Assembly: GCA_038746745.1 (NCBI GenBank)
Contig: JBCDKJ010000105.1
Coordinates: 1-7,001 of the forward strand
Origin: JANQIO01 sp038746745
GTDB taxonomy: Bacteria > Pseudomonadota > Gammaproteobacteria > Pseudomonadales > Halieaceae
Reading direction: 5' to 3'
DNA length: 7,001 nt
Shown: positions 1 through 5,647 of the stretch, piece by piece
How the letters are laid out: the number at the start of each line of letters is the position of its first letter
How positions within the stretch are numbered: the first letter of the stretch is position 1
Made by a program: the position numbers and the translations under genes
The notes under the pieces: generated by a model
The model's database searches: none
Seen by the model: only the letters and a program-made list of their open reading frames with translations
Told to the model about the DNA's origin: nothing

Positions 1-1
1 G

Positions 2-2767
2 AGTCTTGCACAGCGCGAACCTCAGCGCCTCAAGCAGTGGCAAGAGCAGGATTTGTACGGTCAGCTCCGCGAGGCGCGGGCGGGGCGTGAGAAATTTATT
101 CTTCACGATGGGCCGCCCTACGCCAACGGCGAGCTGCACGTTGGGCACGCGGCCAACAAGATCCTGAAAGACATAGTTATCAAGTCTCGCACGCTGATGG
201 GGTTTGACGCCCCCTACGTACCGGGATGGGATTGTCATGGCTTACCCATTGAACTGAATGTAGAAAAGAAGGTGGGGAAACCGGGCGTTAAAGTCAGTGC
301 CAGAGAGTTCCGCGAACGCTGTCGCACCTATGCTGCCAGCCAGGTGGACGGGCAGCGAGAAGATTTCCGGCGCATGGGCGTGCTGGGTAGCTGGGATTCT
401 CCTTACCTCACTATGGACTACGGCTTTGAGGCCAGCGTGCTGCGAACCCTGGCAGAGATTATCGGCAACGGGCATTTGCACAAAGGGGCCAAGCCCGTGC
501 ACTGGTGTCTTGACTGTGGCTCTGCGCTGGCAGTAGCCGAGGTCGAGTATGAGGACAAGATCTCCCAGGCCATTGACGTGGCATATGCTGGAGTCGATCA
601 GCCGGCGTTGCGGGCGCTGTTCGGACTGGAAGATGCAGAGCAAGACGTACGGAAAGACCTACAGATAGCCGTCCCCATCTGGACCACCACACCCTGGACT
701 CTGCCCGCCAGTATGGCGGTGAGTCTGCACCCATCCCTGGAATACAGTCTGGTGGGGTCGGCGGATCAGGCTCTGGTAATAGCAACCGACCTGGTCAGCG
801 CTGTCTGCGCGCGCATCGGCTGGACAGACTACCAGGTACTGGCCACCTGTCGGGGCGCTGCCCTGGAAGGCCAGTTGTTGCAGCACCCCTTTTATTCGCG
901 CCAGGTGCCGGTGATCCTTGGCGAGCACGTGACCACGGAGAGTGGCACGGGTGCTGTACATACGGCGCCGGGCCACGGCCATGACGACTACATCGTTGGC
1001 TTAAAGTACGGTCTGGAGGTGTTGAACCCCGTGGGTGACACCGGTGTCTATCTACCGGATACCGAGATCTTTGGTGGTCAACACATTTACAAGGCCAACT
1101 CGAGCATTATTGACCTGCTGGCAGAGCGCGGTGCACTGCTGCACTGCGAGGATTATCACCACTCTTACCCTCACTGCTGGCGTCATAAGACGCCGGTGAT
1201 ATTTCGCGCTACGCCCCAGTGGTTCATATCGATGAAGCAGAGCCATCTGCTGGAGGATGCCCTGCAGGCGGTAGACGGTATCGAGTTTGCGCCAGACTGG
1301 GGACGGTCACGGCTCAACGCGATGATGGAAGACCGACCTGACTGGTGCATCTCCCGACAGCGTACCTGGGGCTCACCTATTCCACTGTTTGTGCATAGAG
1401 AGACTGGTGAACTGCACCCGGACACACCCTCACTGATTGAGCGAGTTGCCGAACGGGTCGAAGCGGGCGGTATCGACGCCTGGTTTGAGATGGAGGCAGA
1501 AGAGCTGTTGGGCGATGAGGCCTCTCTTTACGCCAAGAGCACCGATACTATGGATGTCTGGTTTGACTCGGGAGTCACCCATGCCTGCGTGCTGCGGCAA
1601 CGTCCGGAGCTCGCCTATCCGGCAGATCTCTACCTGGAAGGTTCCGACCAGCACCGCGGATGGTTCCAGCATGCCTTGCTGACCGGTATTGCCTCCACGG
1701 GCGAAGCGCCCTTCAAAGCGCTGCTGACCCATGGTTTCACCGTGGATGGTGACGGGCGCAAGATGTCCAAATCTCTGGGTAACGTGGTGACGGCCAAGAA
1801 AGCGCTAAATGAGCTGGGTGCGGATATCGTCCGGCTGTGGGTGGCGGCCACGGACTACCGCGGGGAGCTTGCCTGGTCGGACGAAATCATCAAGCGCACC
1901 TCAGACTCTTATCGCCGTATTCGAAACACGGCGAGGTTCCTGCTGGCAAATTTGAGCGGCTTTGATCCCGCGGTAGATGCGGTAGCAGCGCAGAAGCTGT
2001 TGCCGCTGGATGCGTGGATGATCCGCAGAGCGGCCTCGCTACAGCGCGAAATCATCACTGACTACCAGAACTACCAGTTCCACCTGATCTATCAGAAGTT
2101 GCACAACTTTTGCGTGACAGATCTGGGTGGCTTTTATCTGGACATTATCAAGGACCGACAGTACACCACCCAGGCGGACAGCCTGCCGCGGCGCTCTGCG
2201 CAGACGGCGCTTTATCAGGTGGCTGAAGCGCTGGTTCGCTGGGTTGCGCCCATCCTGTCGTTCACCGCCGAAGAGATCTGGGAGAACCTGCCAGGCGAGC
2301 GCGAAAGCTCGGTGTTCCTGGCGGAATGGTTTGAAGACTTCTGCGAAGCAGAGAGCGGTGACTTCGACGATGCCTACTGGCAGCAGTTGATTGCGGTGCG
2401 CGACGCCGTTAATCGAGAGTTAGAGTCGAAACGAAGCCAGGGCGAATTGAAAGGTGGATTGGATGCAGAAGTCGCCCTGTACTGCGACGCCCCGCTGGCA
2501 TCCCAGTTGGAACGCCTGGAGGACGAGCTGCGCTTTGTCCTGATTACTTCAGAGGCTACGGTGCATCCATTGTCTGATGCGCCGGCAGATGCAGCGAAGA
2601 CAGATACCGAGACGCTGAGTCTTAAAGTTATTCACAGTCCCCACGCGAAGTGTGAACGCTGCTGGCATCGCCGTGCTGACGTGGGAAGTTTTGCCGCGCA
2701 TCCCACGCTGTGTGGGCGCTGTGTGGAGAACGTGGACGGCCAGGGGGAACGACGGCGCTTTGCCTGA
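2..2767 (+). CDS. ileS: Isoleucyl-tRNA synthetase, 5'-truncated by window edge
   Basis: Cytoplasmic class Ia aminoacyl-tRNA synthetase that charges tRNA-Ile and hydrolyses mischarged Val. The reading frame is open from base 2 (SLAQREPQ...), which matches the N-terminal region of IleS, so the true start lies upstream; a TTG at 53 is internal, not the start. There are 921 visible codons. Visible motifs: HVGH (HIGH-class signature) at 137-148, the GWDCHGLPIE motif soon after, the TTTPWTLP editing-domain motif near visible residue 228, the GHGHDDY editing motif near 328, and KMSKS at 1760-1774. Two CxxC pairs near the C-terminus (codons at 2651, 2660, 2711, 2720) form the zinc-binding tail of the bacterial type. 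Compared with the roughly 938-residue E. coli enzyme, about 17 N-terminal residues are missing. The Zn tail marks the ordinary bacterial form, not the mupirocin-resistant eukaryote-like type. The 3' end overlaps lspA by 8 nt, which suggests translational coupling. Confidence 0.98.
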   Translation, partial: SLAQREPQRLKQWQEQDLYGQLREARAGREKFILHDGPPYANGELHVGHAANKILKDIVIKSRTLMGFDAPYVPGWDCHGLPIELNVEKKVGKPGVKVSAREFRERCRTYAASQVDGQREDFRRMGVLGSWDSPYLTMDYGFEASVLRTLAEIIGNGHLHKGAKPVHWCLDCGSALAVAEVEYEDKISQAIDVAYAGVDQPALRALFGLEDAEQDVRKDLQIAVPIWTTTPWTLPASMAVSLHPSLEYSLVGSADQALVIATDLVSAVCARIGWTDYQVLATCRGAALEGQLLQHPFYSRQVPVILGEHVTTESGTGAVHTAPGHGHDDYIVGLKYGLEVLNPVGDTGVYLPDTEIFGGQHIYKANSSIIDLLAERGALLHCEDYHHSYPHCWRHKTPVIFRATPQWFISMKQSHLLEDALQAVDGIEFAPDWGRSRLNAMMEDRPDWCISRQRTWGSPIPLFVHRETGELHPDTPSLIERVAERVEAGGIDAWFEMEAEELLGDEASLYAKSTDTMDVWFDSGVTHACVLRQRPELAYPADLYLEGSDQHRGWFQHALLTGIASTGEAPFKALLTHGFTVDGDGRKMSKSLGNVVTAKKALNELGADIVRLWVAATDYRGELAWSDEIIKRTSDSYRRIRNTARFLLANLSGFDPAVDAVAAQKLLPLDAWMIRRAASLQREIITDYQNYQFHLIYQKLHNFCVTDLGGFYLDIIKDRQYTTQADSLPRRSAQTALYQVAEALVRWVAPILSFTAEEIWENLPGERESSVFLAEWFEDFCEAESGDFDDAYWQQLIAVRDAVNRELESKRSQGELKGGLDAEVALYCDAPLASQLERLEDELRFVLITSEATVHPLSDAPADAAKTDTETLSLKVIHSPHAKCERCWHRRADVGSFAAHPTLCGRCVENVDGQGERRRFA

Positions 2768-3323
2768 GACTAACGTTTCCAGACAGTGGCCCTGGTTTGC
2801 ACTGGCGGCCGCTGTCATCGTGCTGGATCAGGGCACCAAGGCGCTGGCCCTGGCTCAGCTTGATTACGCCAGCCCGGTGCAGTGGCTGCCGGTATTGAAC
2901 ATGACGTTGCACTTTAACACCGGCGCGGCTTTCAGCTTTTTGAGCGAAGCCGGCGGTTGGCAGCGCTGGTTTTTTAGCGCCATCGCCATCGCTGCAAGTG
3001 CAGTAATTGCGGTTTGGCTCACCCGTTTGCGCTCGCAGGAACGCCTGCTGGCGATCAGCCTTAGCCTGATCCTGGGCGGCGCTTTAGGAAACTTGTGGGA
3101 CCGTATTCAGTTCGGGTACGTGGTCGACTTTATCTCCGTGCACTACCAGCACTGGTACTTTCCCACCTTCAACGTCGCGGACAGCGCGGTGAGCGTGGGG
3201 GCAGTGCTCATGATAGTGGATGCCTTGCTACAGGCTCGCCGTGGTGAAGGGGTAGAGAACGCAGGCAAAAATCACAGTCCCCCCTCCGGCCCGACCGGCC
3301 GCAGCGGCGGCAACGGAGTATGA
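2760..3323 (+). CDS. lspA: Lipoprotein signal peptidase (signal peptidase II)
   Basis: Inner-membrane aspartyl protease that removes signal peptides from diacylglyceryl-prolipoproteins. I place the start at TTG 2760 (product MPETNVSRQWPW..., 187 aa). This gives the usual short N-terminus before transmembrane segment 1, and a GGGGGA Shine-Dalgarno ends at 2748, 11 nt upstream. An ATG at 2652 in the same frame would add 36 residues unrelated to the family, read out of frame inside ileS. Four transmembrane segments are visible, near residues 12-28, 70-88, 95-112 and 139-156. Family motifs are DQGTK (23-27), NTGAAFSF (53-60), GNLWDR (110-115), VVDFI with catalytic Asp123, and FNVADSA with catalytic Asp141. 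The C-terminus carries a hydrophilic tail (about 159-187, rich in Gly, Ser, Pro, Asn) beyond the end of most LspA proteins. The TTG start overlapping the ileS stop implies translation coupled to ileS. Confidence 0.95.
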   Translation: MPETNVSRQWPWFALAAAVIVLDQGTKALALAQLDYASPVQWLPVLNMTLHFNTGAAFSFLSEAGGWQRWFFSAIAIAASAVIAVWLTRLRSQERLLAISLSLILGGALGNLWDRIQFGYVVDFISVHYQHWYFPTFNVADSAVSVGAVLMIVDALLQARRGEGVENAGKNHSPPSGPTGRSGGNGV

Positions 3324-3334
3324 TGTAGGGCAGT

Positions 3335-3790
3335 ATGAACAATGAAGCGCACAGCATTGGCGAAGGAACCCGGGTTGTTCTGAACTTCGCGCTTAGCCTG
3401 GAGGACGGTTCTGAGATCGATTCCAACTTCCAGGGCGATCCGGTGGAGTTTGTGGTGGGGGATGGCAGTCTACTGCCAGGTTTTGAAACGCTGCTCATGG
3501 GCATGCACCCGGGTGACCGGCAGATTTTTACCGTTGAACCTGAGAATGCATTCGGTATGCCCAACGACAACAATGTGCAGCTATTGCCTCGCGACCACTT
3601 TGACGAAGATACGCAGTTGGAGCTAGGGCTGCTGTTTTACTTTGCCGATGCCGCTGGCGGTGAAGTGCCTGGTCTGGTGGTGGCCATAGACGACGAGGAG
3701 GTGACAGTTGACTTCAACCATCCTCTGGCAGGGCGGCGTATACTGTTCGATGTGCTGATTCATCGGGTCGAAGCGGCAGAACTGCATTAG
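3335..3790 (+). CDS. fkpB: FKBP-type peptidyl-prolyl isomerase, FkpB/SlpA family
   Basis: Small cytoplasmic FKBP-fold peptidyl-prolyl cis-trans isomerase with chaperone activity in the SlpA/FkpB group; 151 aa, close to the 149 aa of E. coli FkpB. An FKBP core is visible at both ends: residues 12-70 (VVLNFALSLEDGSEIDS, then VGDGSLLPGFETLLMGM and GD-R-IFTVEPENAFG) and the final strand GRRILFDVLIHRVEAAEL. The middle segment (about 72-125) corresponds to the insert-in-flap domain typical of SlyD/SlpA proteins. It lacks the His/Cys-rich metal-binding tail of SlyD, which together with its position between lspA and ispH favours FkpB. The protein is acidic. The start ATG at 3335 is preceded by a weak TAGGG at 3326-3330; the lspA stop lies 11 nt upstream, so the two are probably cotranscribed. 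The lspA-fkpB-ispH order is widely conserved in Gammaproteobacteria. Confidence 0.93.
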   Translation: MNNEAHSIGEGTRVVLNFALSLEDGSEIDSNFQGDPVEFVVGDGSLLPGFETLLMGMHPGDRQIFTVEPENAFGMPNDNNVQLLPRDHFDEDTQLELGLLFYFADAAGGEVPGLVVAIDDEEVTVDFNHPLAGRRILFDVLIHRVEAAELH

Positions 3791-3794
3791 CCAG

Positions 3795-3819
3795 GAGGTG
3801 CGCCCTGCGCAGGCGCCTC
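3795..3819 (+). other. Stem-loop after fkpB enclosing a strong Shine-Dalgarno sequence
   Basis: GAGG plus CGCC on the left arm (3795-3804, with a 2-nt TG bulge) pair with GGCG and CCTC on the right arm (3812-3819) around a 7-nt loop, CTGCGCA. An alternative register pairs GCGCC 3800-3804 with GGCGC 3812-3816. The stem begins 5 nt after the fkpB stop. No T-run follows, so it is not a standard intrinsic terminator; it could mark an mRNA processing point or attenuate readthrough into ispH. The left arm includes AGGAGGTG (3793-3800), a near-perfect ribosome-binding sequence without a good start codon behind it. Confidence 0.45.
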
Positions 3820-3861
3820 GATTCAGACAAGCAGAATCATTCCAGGGGCAGCATTGGTTTT

Positions 3862-3867
3862 TGAGGT
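3862..3867 (+). promoter_or_regulatory. Ribosome-binding site deciding the ispH start
   Basis: TGAGGT lies six nt before ATG 3873 and twelve before ATG 3879. The spacing favours 3873 as the ispH start over 3879 and over the upstream in-frame GTG 3798. Confidence 0.65.
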
Positions 3868-3872
3868 ATCCT

Positions 3873-4832
3873 ATGCCTATGGATATAAAACTGGCGAATC
3901 CGCGCGGCTTCTGTGCTGGCGTTGACCGCGCTATTGCCATTGTGGATAAAGCGCTAGAGGTGTTTGGCGCACCCATCTATGTTCGGCATGAGGTCGTTCA
4001 CAACAAGTTTGTGGTCGATGATCTCCGTGATCGCGGTGCCATTTTCGTCGATGAGCTGCATGAAATTCCTGATGACAATACGGTGATCTTCAGTGCCCAC
4101 GGAGTTTCTCAGGCGGTTCGTCTTGAGGCCGAGCAGCGTGGCCTGAAGGTGTTTGATGCGACCTGTCCACTGGTGACCAAAGTCCATATGGAAGTCACGC
4201 GGTACTCCCGTGATGGCCGCGAGTGCATCCTTATCGGCCACGAAGGTCACCCCGAGGTCGAAGGCACCATGGGCCAGTATGACGACAGCGCGGGTGGAAC
4301 TATCTATCTGGTGGAGGATGAGTCGCAGGTGGCCAGTCTTGTCGTGCGTGACCCGGACCGCCTTTGCTATGTCACCCAAACGACCCTGTCCATGGATGAT
4401 ACGGCTCGCGTTATCGACGCCCTGAGGGCGCGCTTTCCGCGAATTGAAGGGCCGCGTAAAGATGATATCTGCTACGCCACGCAGAACCGCCAGGATGCCG
4501 TAAAGACACTGGCAGAGGACTGTGACCTGGTGCTGGTGGTGGGTTCTCCCAATAGCTCTAATTCCAACCGACTGCGCGAGCTGGCTGATCGCATCGGCGC
4601 CGATGCCTATCTGATCGATAATGCTGAAGGTATTGATCCCGCGTGGTTGGCCGGGAAGCAGGCGATTGGCGTTACCGCGGGTGCCTCGGCGCCGGAAGTA
4701 CTGGTGCGAGCGGTAGTAGAACGGTTAGCTGAACTGGGCGCGGACGCACCTGTAGAGATGATCGGCACGCCGGAGAATGTGACCTTTTCCATGCCCAAAG
4801 AGCTGCGCATTCCCGTCAGCGAAATCGATTAG
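3873..4832 (+). CDS. ispH: 4-hydroxy-3-methylbut-2-enyl diphosphate reductase
   Basis: Iron-sulfur reductase (IspH/LytB) that converts HMBPP to IPP and DMAPP, the last step of the MEP isoprenoid pathway, in the cytoplasm. The start chosen is ATG 3873 (MPMDIKLANPRGFCAGVDRA), which gives 319 aa, the usual family length, with a TGAGGT Shine-Dalgarno at 3862-3867 six nt upstream; ATG 3879 is a possible alternative. An in-frame GTG at 3798 would add 25 unrelated residues. The three [4Fe-4S] ligands are visible: Cys14 (GFCAG), Cys98 (DATCPLV) and Cys200 (ICYATQ). The substrate-site segments VRHEVVHN, SAHGVS, GHEGHPEVEG, VTQTTLS, GSPNSSNSNRL and TAGASAPE are also present. The C-terminus ends in the conserved NVTFSMPKELR segment. 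It is separated from fkpB by 82 nt, more than the tight spacing in E. coli, so it may have some independent control. It ends with two in-frame TAG codons (4830 and 4839). Confidence 0.97.
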   Translation: MPMDIKLANPRGFCAGVDRAIAIVDKALEVFGAPIYVRHEVVHNKFVVDDLRDRGAIFVDELHEIPDDNTVIFSAHGVSQAVRLEAEQRGLKVFDATCPLVTKVHMEVTRYSRDGRECILIGHEGHPEVEGTMGQYDDSAGGTIYLVEDESQVASLVVRDPDRLCYVTQTTLSMDDTARVIDALRARFPRIEGPRKDDICYATQNRQDAVKTLAEDCDLVLVVGSPNSSNSNRLRELADRIGADAYLIDNAEGIDPAWLAGKQAIGVTAGASAPEVLVRAVVERLAELGADAPVEMIGTPENVTFSMPKELRIPVSEID

Positions 4833-4842
4833 GTCGATTAGA
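4825..4842 (+). repeat. Tandem 9-bp repeat spanning the ispH stop codon
   Basis: TCGATTAGG (4825-4833) is followed at once by TCGATTAGA (4834-4842). Because the period is a multiple of three, it creates a second in-frame TAG (4839-4841) nine nt after the ispH stop at 4830-4832. Confidence 0.7.
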
Positions 4843-4888
4843 ACCGCCGAATCATGCCCTGCCCCGGCTTCAATAATGGGCCTTCGTC

Positions 4889-4908
4889 ACATTTTTAAAC
4901 ATTTTCCT
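4889..4908. other. AT-rich tract with CATTTT repeated at one helical turn
   Basis: CATTTT occurs at 4890-4895 and 4900-4905, a 10-bp period, in an otherwise GC-rich region, immediately before the direct repeats at 4909. It could be a bent or easily opened segment of the pilin regulatory region. A weak GC-rich region precedes it, but I see no stable hairpin that would make it an ispH terminator. Confidence 0.3.
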
Positions 4909-4940
4909 GCCGTTTATCCCCTGACAGAGCCGTTTATCCC
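4909..4940 (+). promoter_or_regulatory. Tandem 12-bp direct repeats, candidate LytTR/AlgR-type operator
   Basis: Two perfect copies of GCCGTTTATCCC at 4909-4920 and 4929-4940 with a period of exactly 20 bp, so they face the same side of the helix. Each contains CCGTTTATC, one mismatch from the AlgR-type site CCGTTTGTC, and GCCGTTTAT fits eight of nine positions of the general LytTR consensus. LytTR regulators typically bind two direct repeats about two helical turns apart. The site lies upstream of the candidate promoter for the pilin operon, an activator-like position. In P. aeruginosa FimS/AlgR controls the fimU-pilVWXY1Y2E operon. The repeat is seen directly; the regulator is inferred. Confidence 0.5.
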
Positions 4941-4949
4941 TGGCTGAGC

Positions 4950-4976
4950 TTGCATTAACTTCGCCGTTGCTATCCT
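4950..4976 (+). promoter_or_regulatory. Candidate sigma70 promoter for the minor-pilin operon
   Basis: TTGCAT at 4950-4955 resembles a -35 box, and TGC-TATCCT at 4968-4976 resembles an extended -10 (TG one base before TATCCT, which keeps the first three and last bases of TATAAT). The spacer is only 15 bp, which is short; an extended -10 and an upstream activator could compensate. Transcription would start near 4983, about 26 nt before ATG 5009, and place the two direct repeats at roughly -43 to -74. This is a visual match only. Confidence 0.35.
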
Positions 4977-4994
4977 TCGCCGACATTTAACGTT

Positions 4995-5006
4995 GGGAAA
5001 ATTCCC
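4995..5006. repeat. Short inverted repeat over the ribosome site of the first pilin gene
   Basis: GGGAA-AA-TTCCC, two 5-bp arms around two bases, ending two nt before ATG 5009. The left arm is the only Shine-Dalgarno-like sequence for this start. The loop is too small for a stable RNA hairpin of full length, so a DNA-binding or chance origin is as likely. Confidence 0.35.
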
Positions 5007-5008
5007 TC

Positions 5009-5647
5009 ATGGCGGCAGTACTAGAACAGGTACTACAAAACGACGGTCCAGCACATGCCTCGCAGCCCTCGGCGGCTGCGGGCTATACGCTGATCGAAAT
5101 GTTGGTTGCCATGCTGATTATCGTGTTACTGGGCACCTATGTGGGGCCCTCCTTCCTCGATGCCATCAACCGCAACCGACAGCAGTCTGCACTTGGGGAT
5201 GTATTTGCCATGCTGGGCACGGCGCGCAGCGAAGCAGTCACCCGGGCGGTGAGTGTTGTGGCCTGCGCCAGCACAGATGCTGATGCCTGCAGCGGCTCGA
5301 ACTGGGAGGACGGCTGGATTGTTTTCGCTGACGACGGCAACGGTGGCGGCACCGCGGATGACGGCGACCGTCAGTCCAATGAGCCGCTGATCCGTGTTGG
5401 CCAGGAGGTCGGTGGCGGTGTCACGGTACGCACGCGCAACCTTACCACCGCAGGGGTTATCAGCTTTGACCTGAATGGTATGACGGATGAGCGCGGCACT
5501 TTTGTCATTTGTCGGGATGATCCTACAGAGGCCAGTGGCGTTGTGCTCAACTTGTCCGGACAGGCGCGGATGGCGGTGGATCAAAGCACGCCGGAGAATC
5601 AATTAATCGAAGCGGACGACGGTACGGAGGTGAGTGCATGTCCATAA
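5009..5647 (+). CDS. fimU: GspH/FimT-family minor pilin (FimU position)
   Basis: Type IV pilus minor pilin (pseudopilin), first gene of the minor-pilin operon; after PilD cleavage and N-methylation it is expected in the inner membrane/periplasm as part of the pilus-priming complex. The protein is 212 aa. The prepilin site is G25^YTLIEMLVAM with Glu+5 at residue 30 and a hydrophobic helix at about 26-45. The C-terminal GspH domain is shown by ARSEAVTRA, the two-Cys segment CASTDADAC, the motif NWEDGWIVFAD (a family hallmark) and later VICRDD and SACP. No other start codon exists in this frame before the cleavage site, so ATG 5009 is used. That gives an unusual 25-residue leader without Lys or Arg and a poor ribosome site (GGGAA at 4995). 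A start at 5055 one frame away would encode an Arg-rich leader, so a one-base indel near 5080 is possible (see findings). The symbol rests on synteny; fimT is the alternative name. Confidence 0.88.
   Translation: MAAVLEQVLQNDGPAHASQPSAAAGYTLIEMLVAMLIIVLLGTYVGPSFLDAINRNRQQSALGDVFAMLGTARSEAVTRAVSVVACASTDADACSGSNWEDGWIVFADDGNGGGTADDGDRQSNEPLIRVGQEVGGGVTVRTRNLTTAGVISFDLNGMTDERGTFVICRDDPTEASGVVLNLSGQARMAVDQSTPENQLIEADDGTEVSACP
5626..5633 (+). promoter_or_regulatory. Strong ribosome-binding site of pilV inside the preceding gene
   Basis: GGAGGTGA is nearly a full complement of the 16S rRNA 3' end; the GGAGG core ends seven nt before ATG 5638. It lies within the last codons of the upstream pilin gene and fixes the pilV start. 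Confidence 0.85.

Noticed and set aside
242..785. Minus-strand open frames inside ileS and elsewhere (for example 242-643, 459-785, 6430-6813)
   Set aside because: They lie antisense to strongly conserved genes, show no recognisable domain, and are expected in GC-rich coding DNA.
2652..2759. Upstream extension of lspA from ATG 2652
   Set aside because: It overlaps the conserved zinc tail of ileS in another frame and encodes sequence unlike any LspA N-terminus.
3287..3301. CGGCC-CGACC-GGCCG hairpin near the end of lspA
   Set aside because: A 5-bp stem in very GC-rich coding sequence is expected by chance, and no T-run follows.
3798..3872. IspH starting at GTG 3798
   Set aside because: The Shine-Dalgarno abuts this GTG with no spacing, the added residues are not family-like, and ATG 3873 gives the standard N-terminus with a good ribosome site.
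4856..4906. Intrinsic terminator after ispH (GC-rich stretch followed by T-rich tract)
   Set aside because: Only 3-4 bp stems with loops over 10 nt can be formed (for example GCCC/GGGC), and the T-run is several bases away.
4915..4943. TTATCCCC/TTATCCCT as DnaA boxes
   Set aside because: At best seven of nine consensus positions, mismatched in the informative 3' part, and no other origin features nearby.
4941..4954. Possible sigma54 promoter (TGGC...TTGCA) before the pilin genes
   Set aside because: Only 5 bp separate TGGC and TTGC; the sigma54 -24/-12 element needs 7, and this spacing is strict.
4993..5283. Alternative + frame open reading at the start of the pilin gene
   Set aside because: No prepilin or other recognisable motif; the GspH domain is clearly in the frame ending at 5647.
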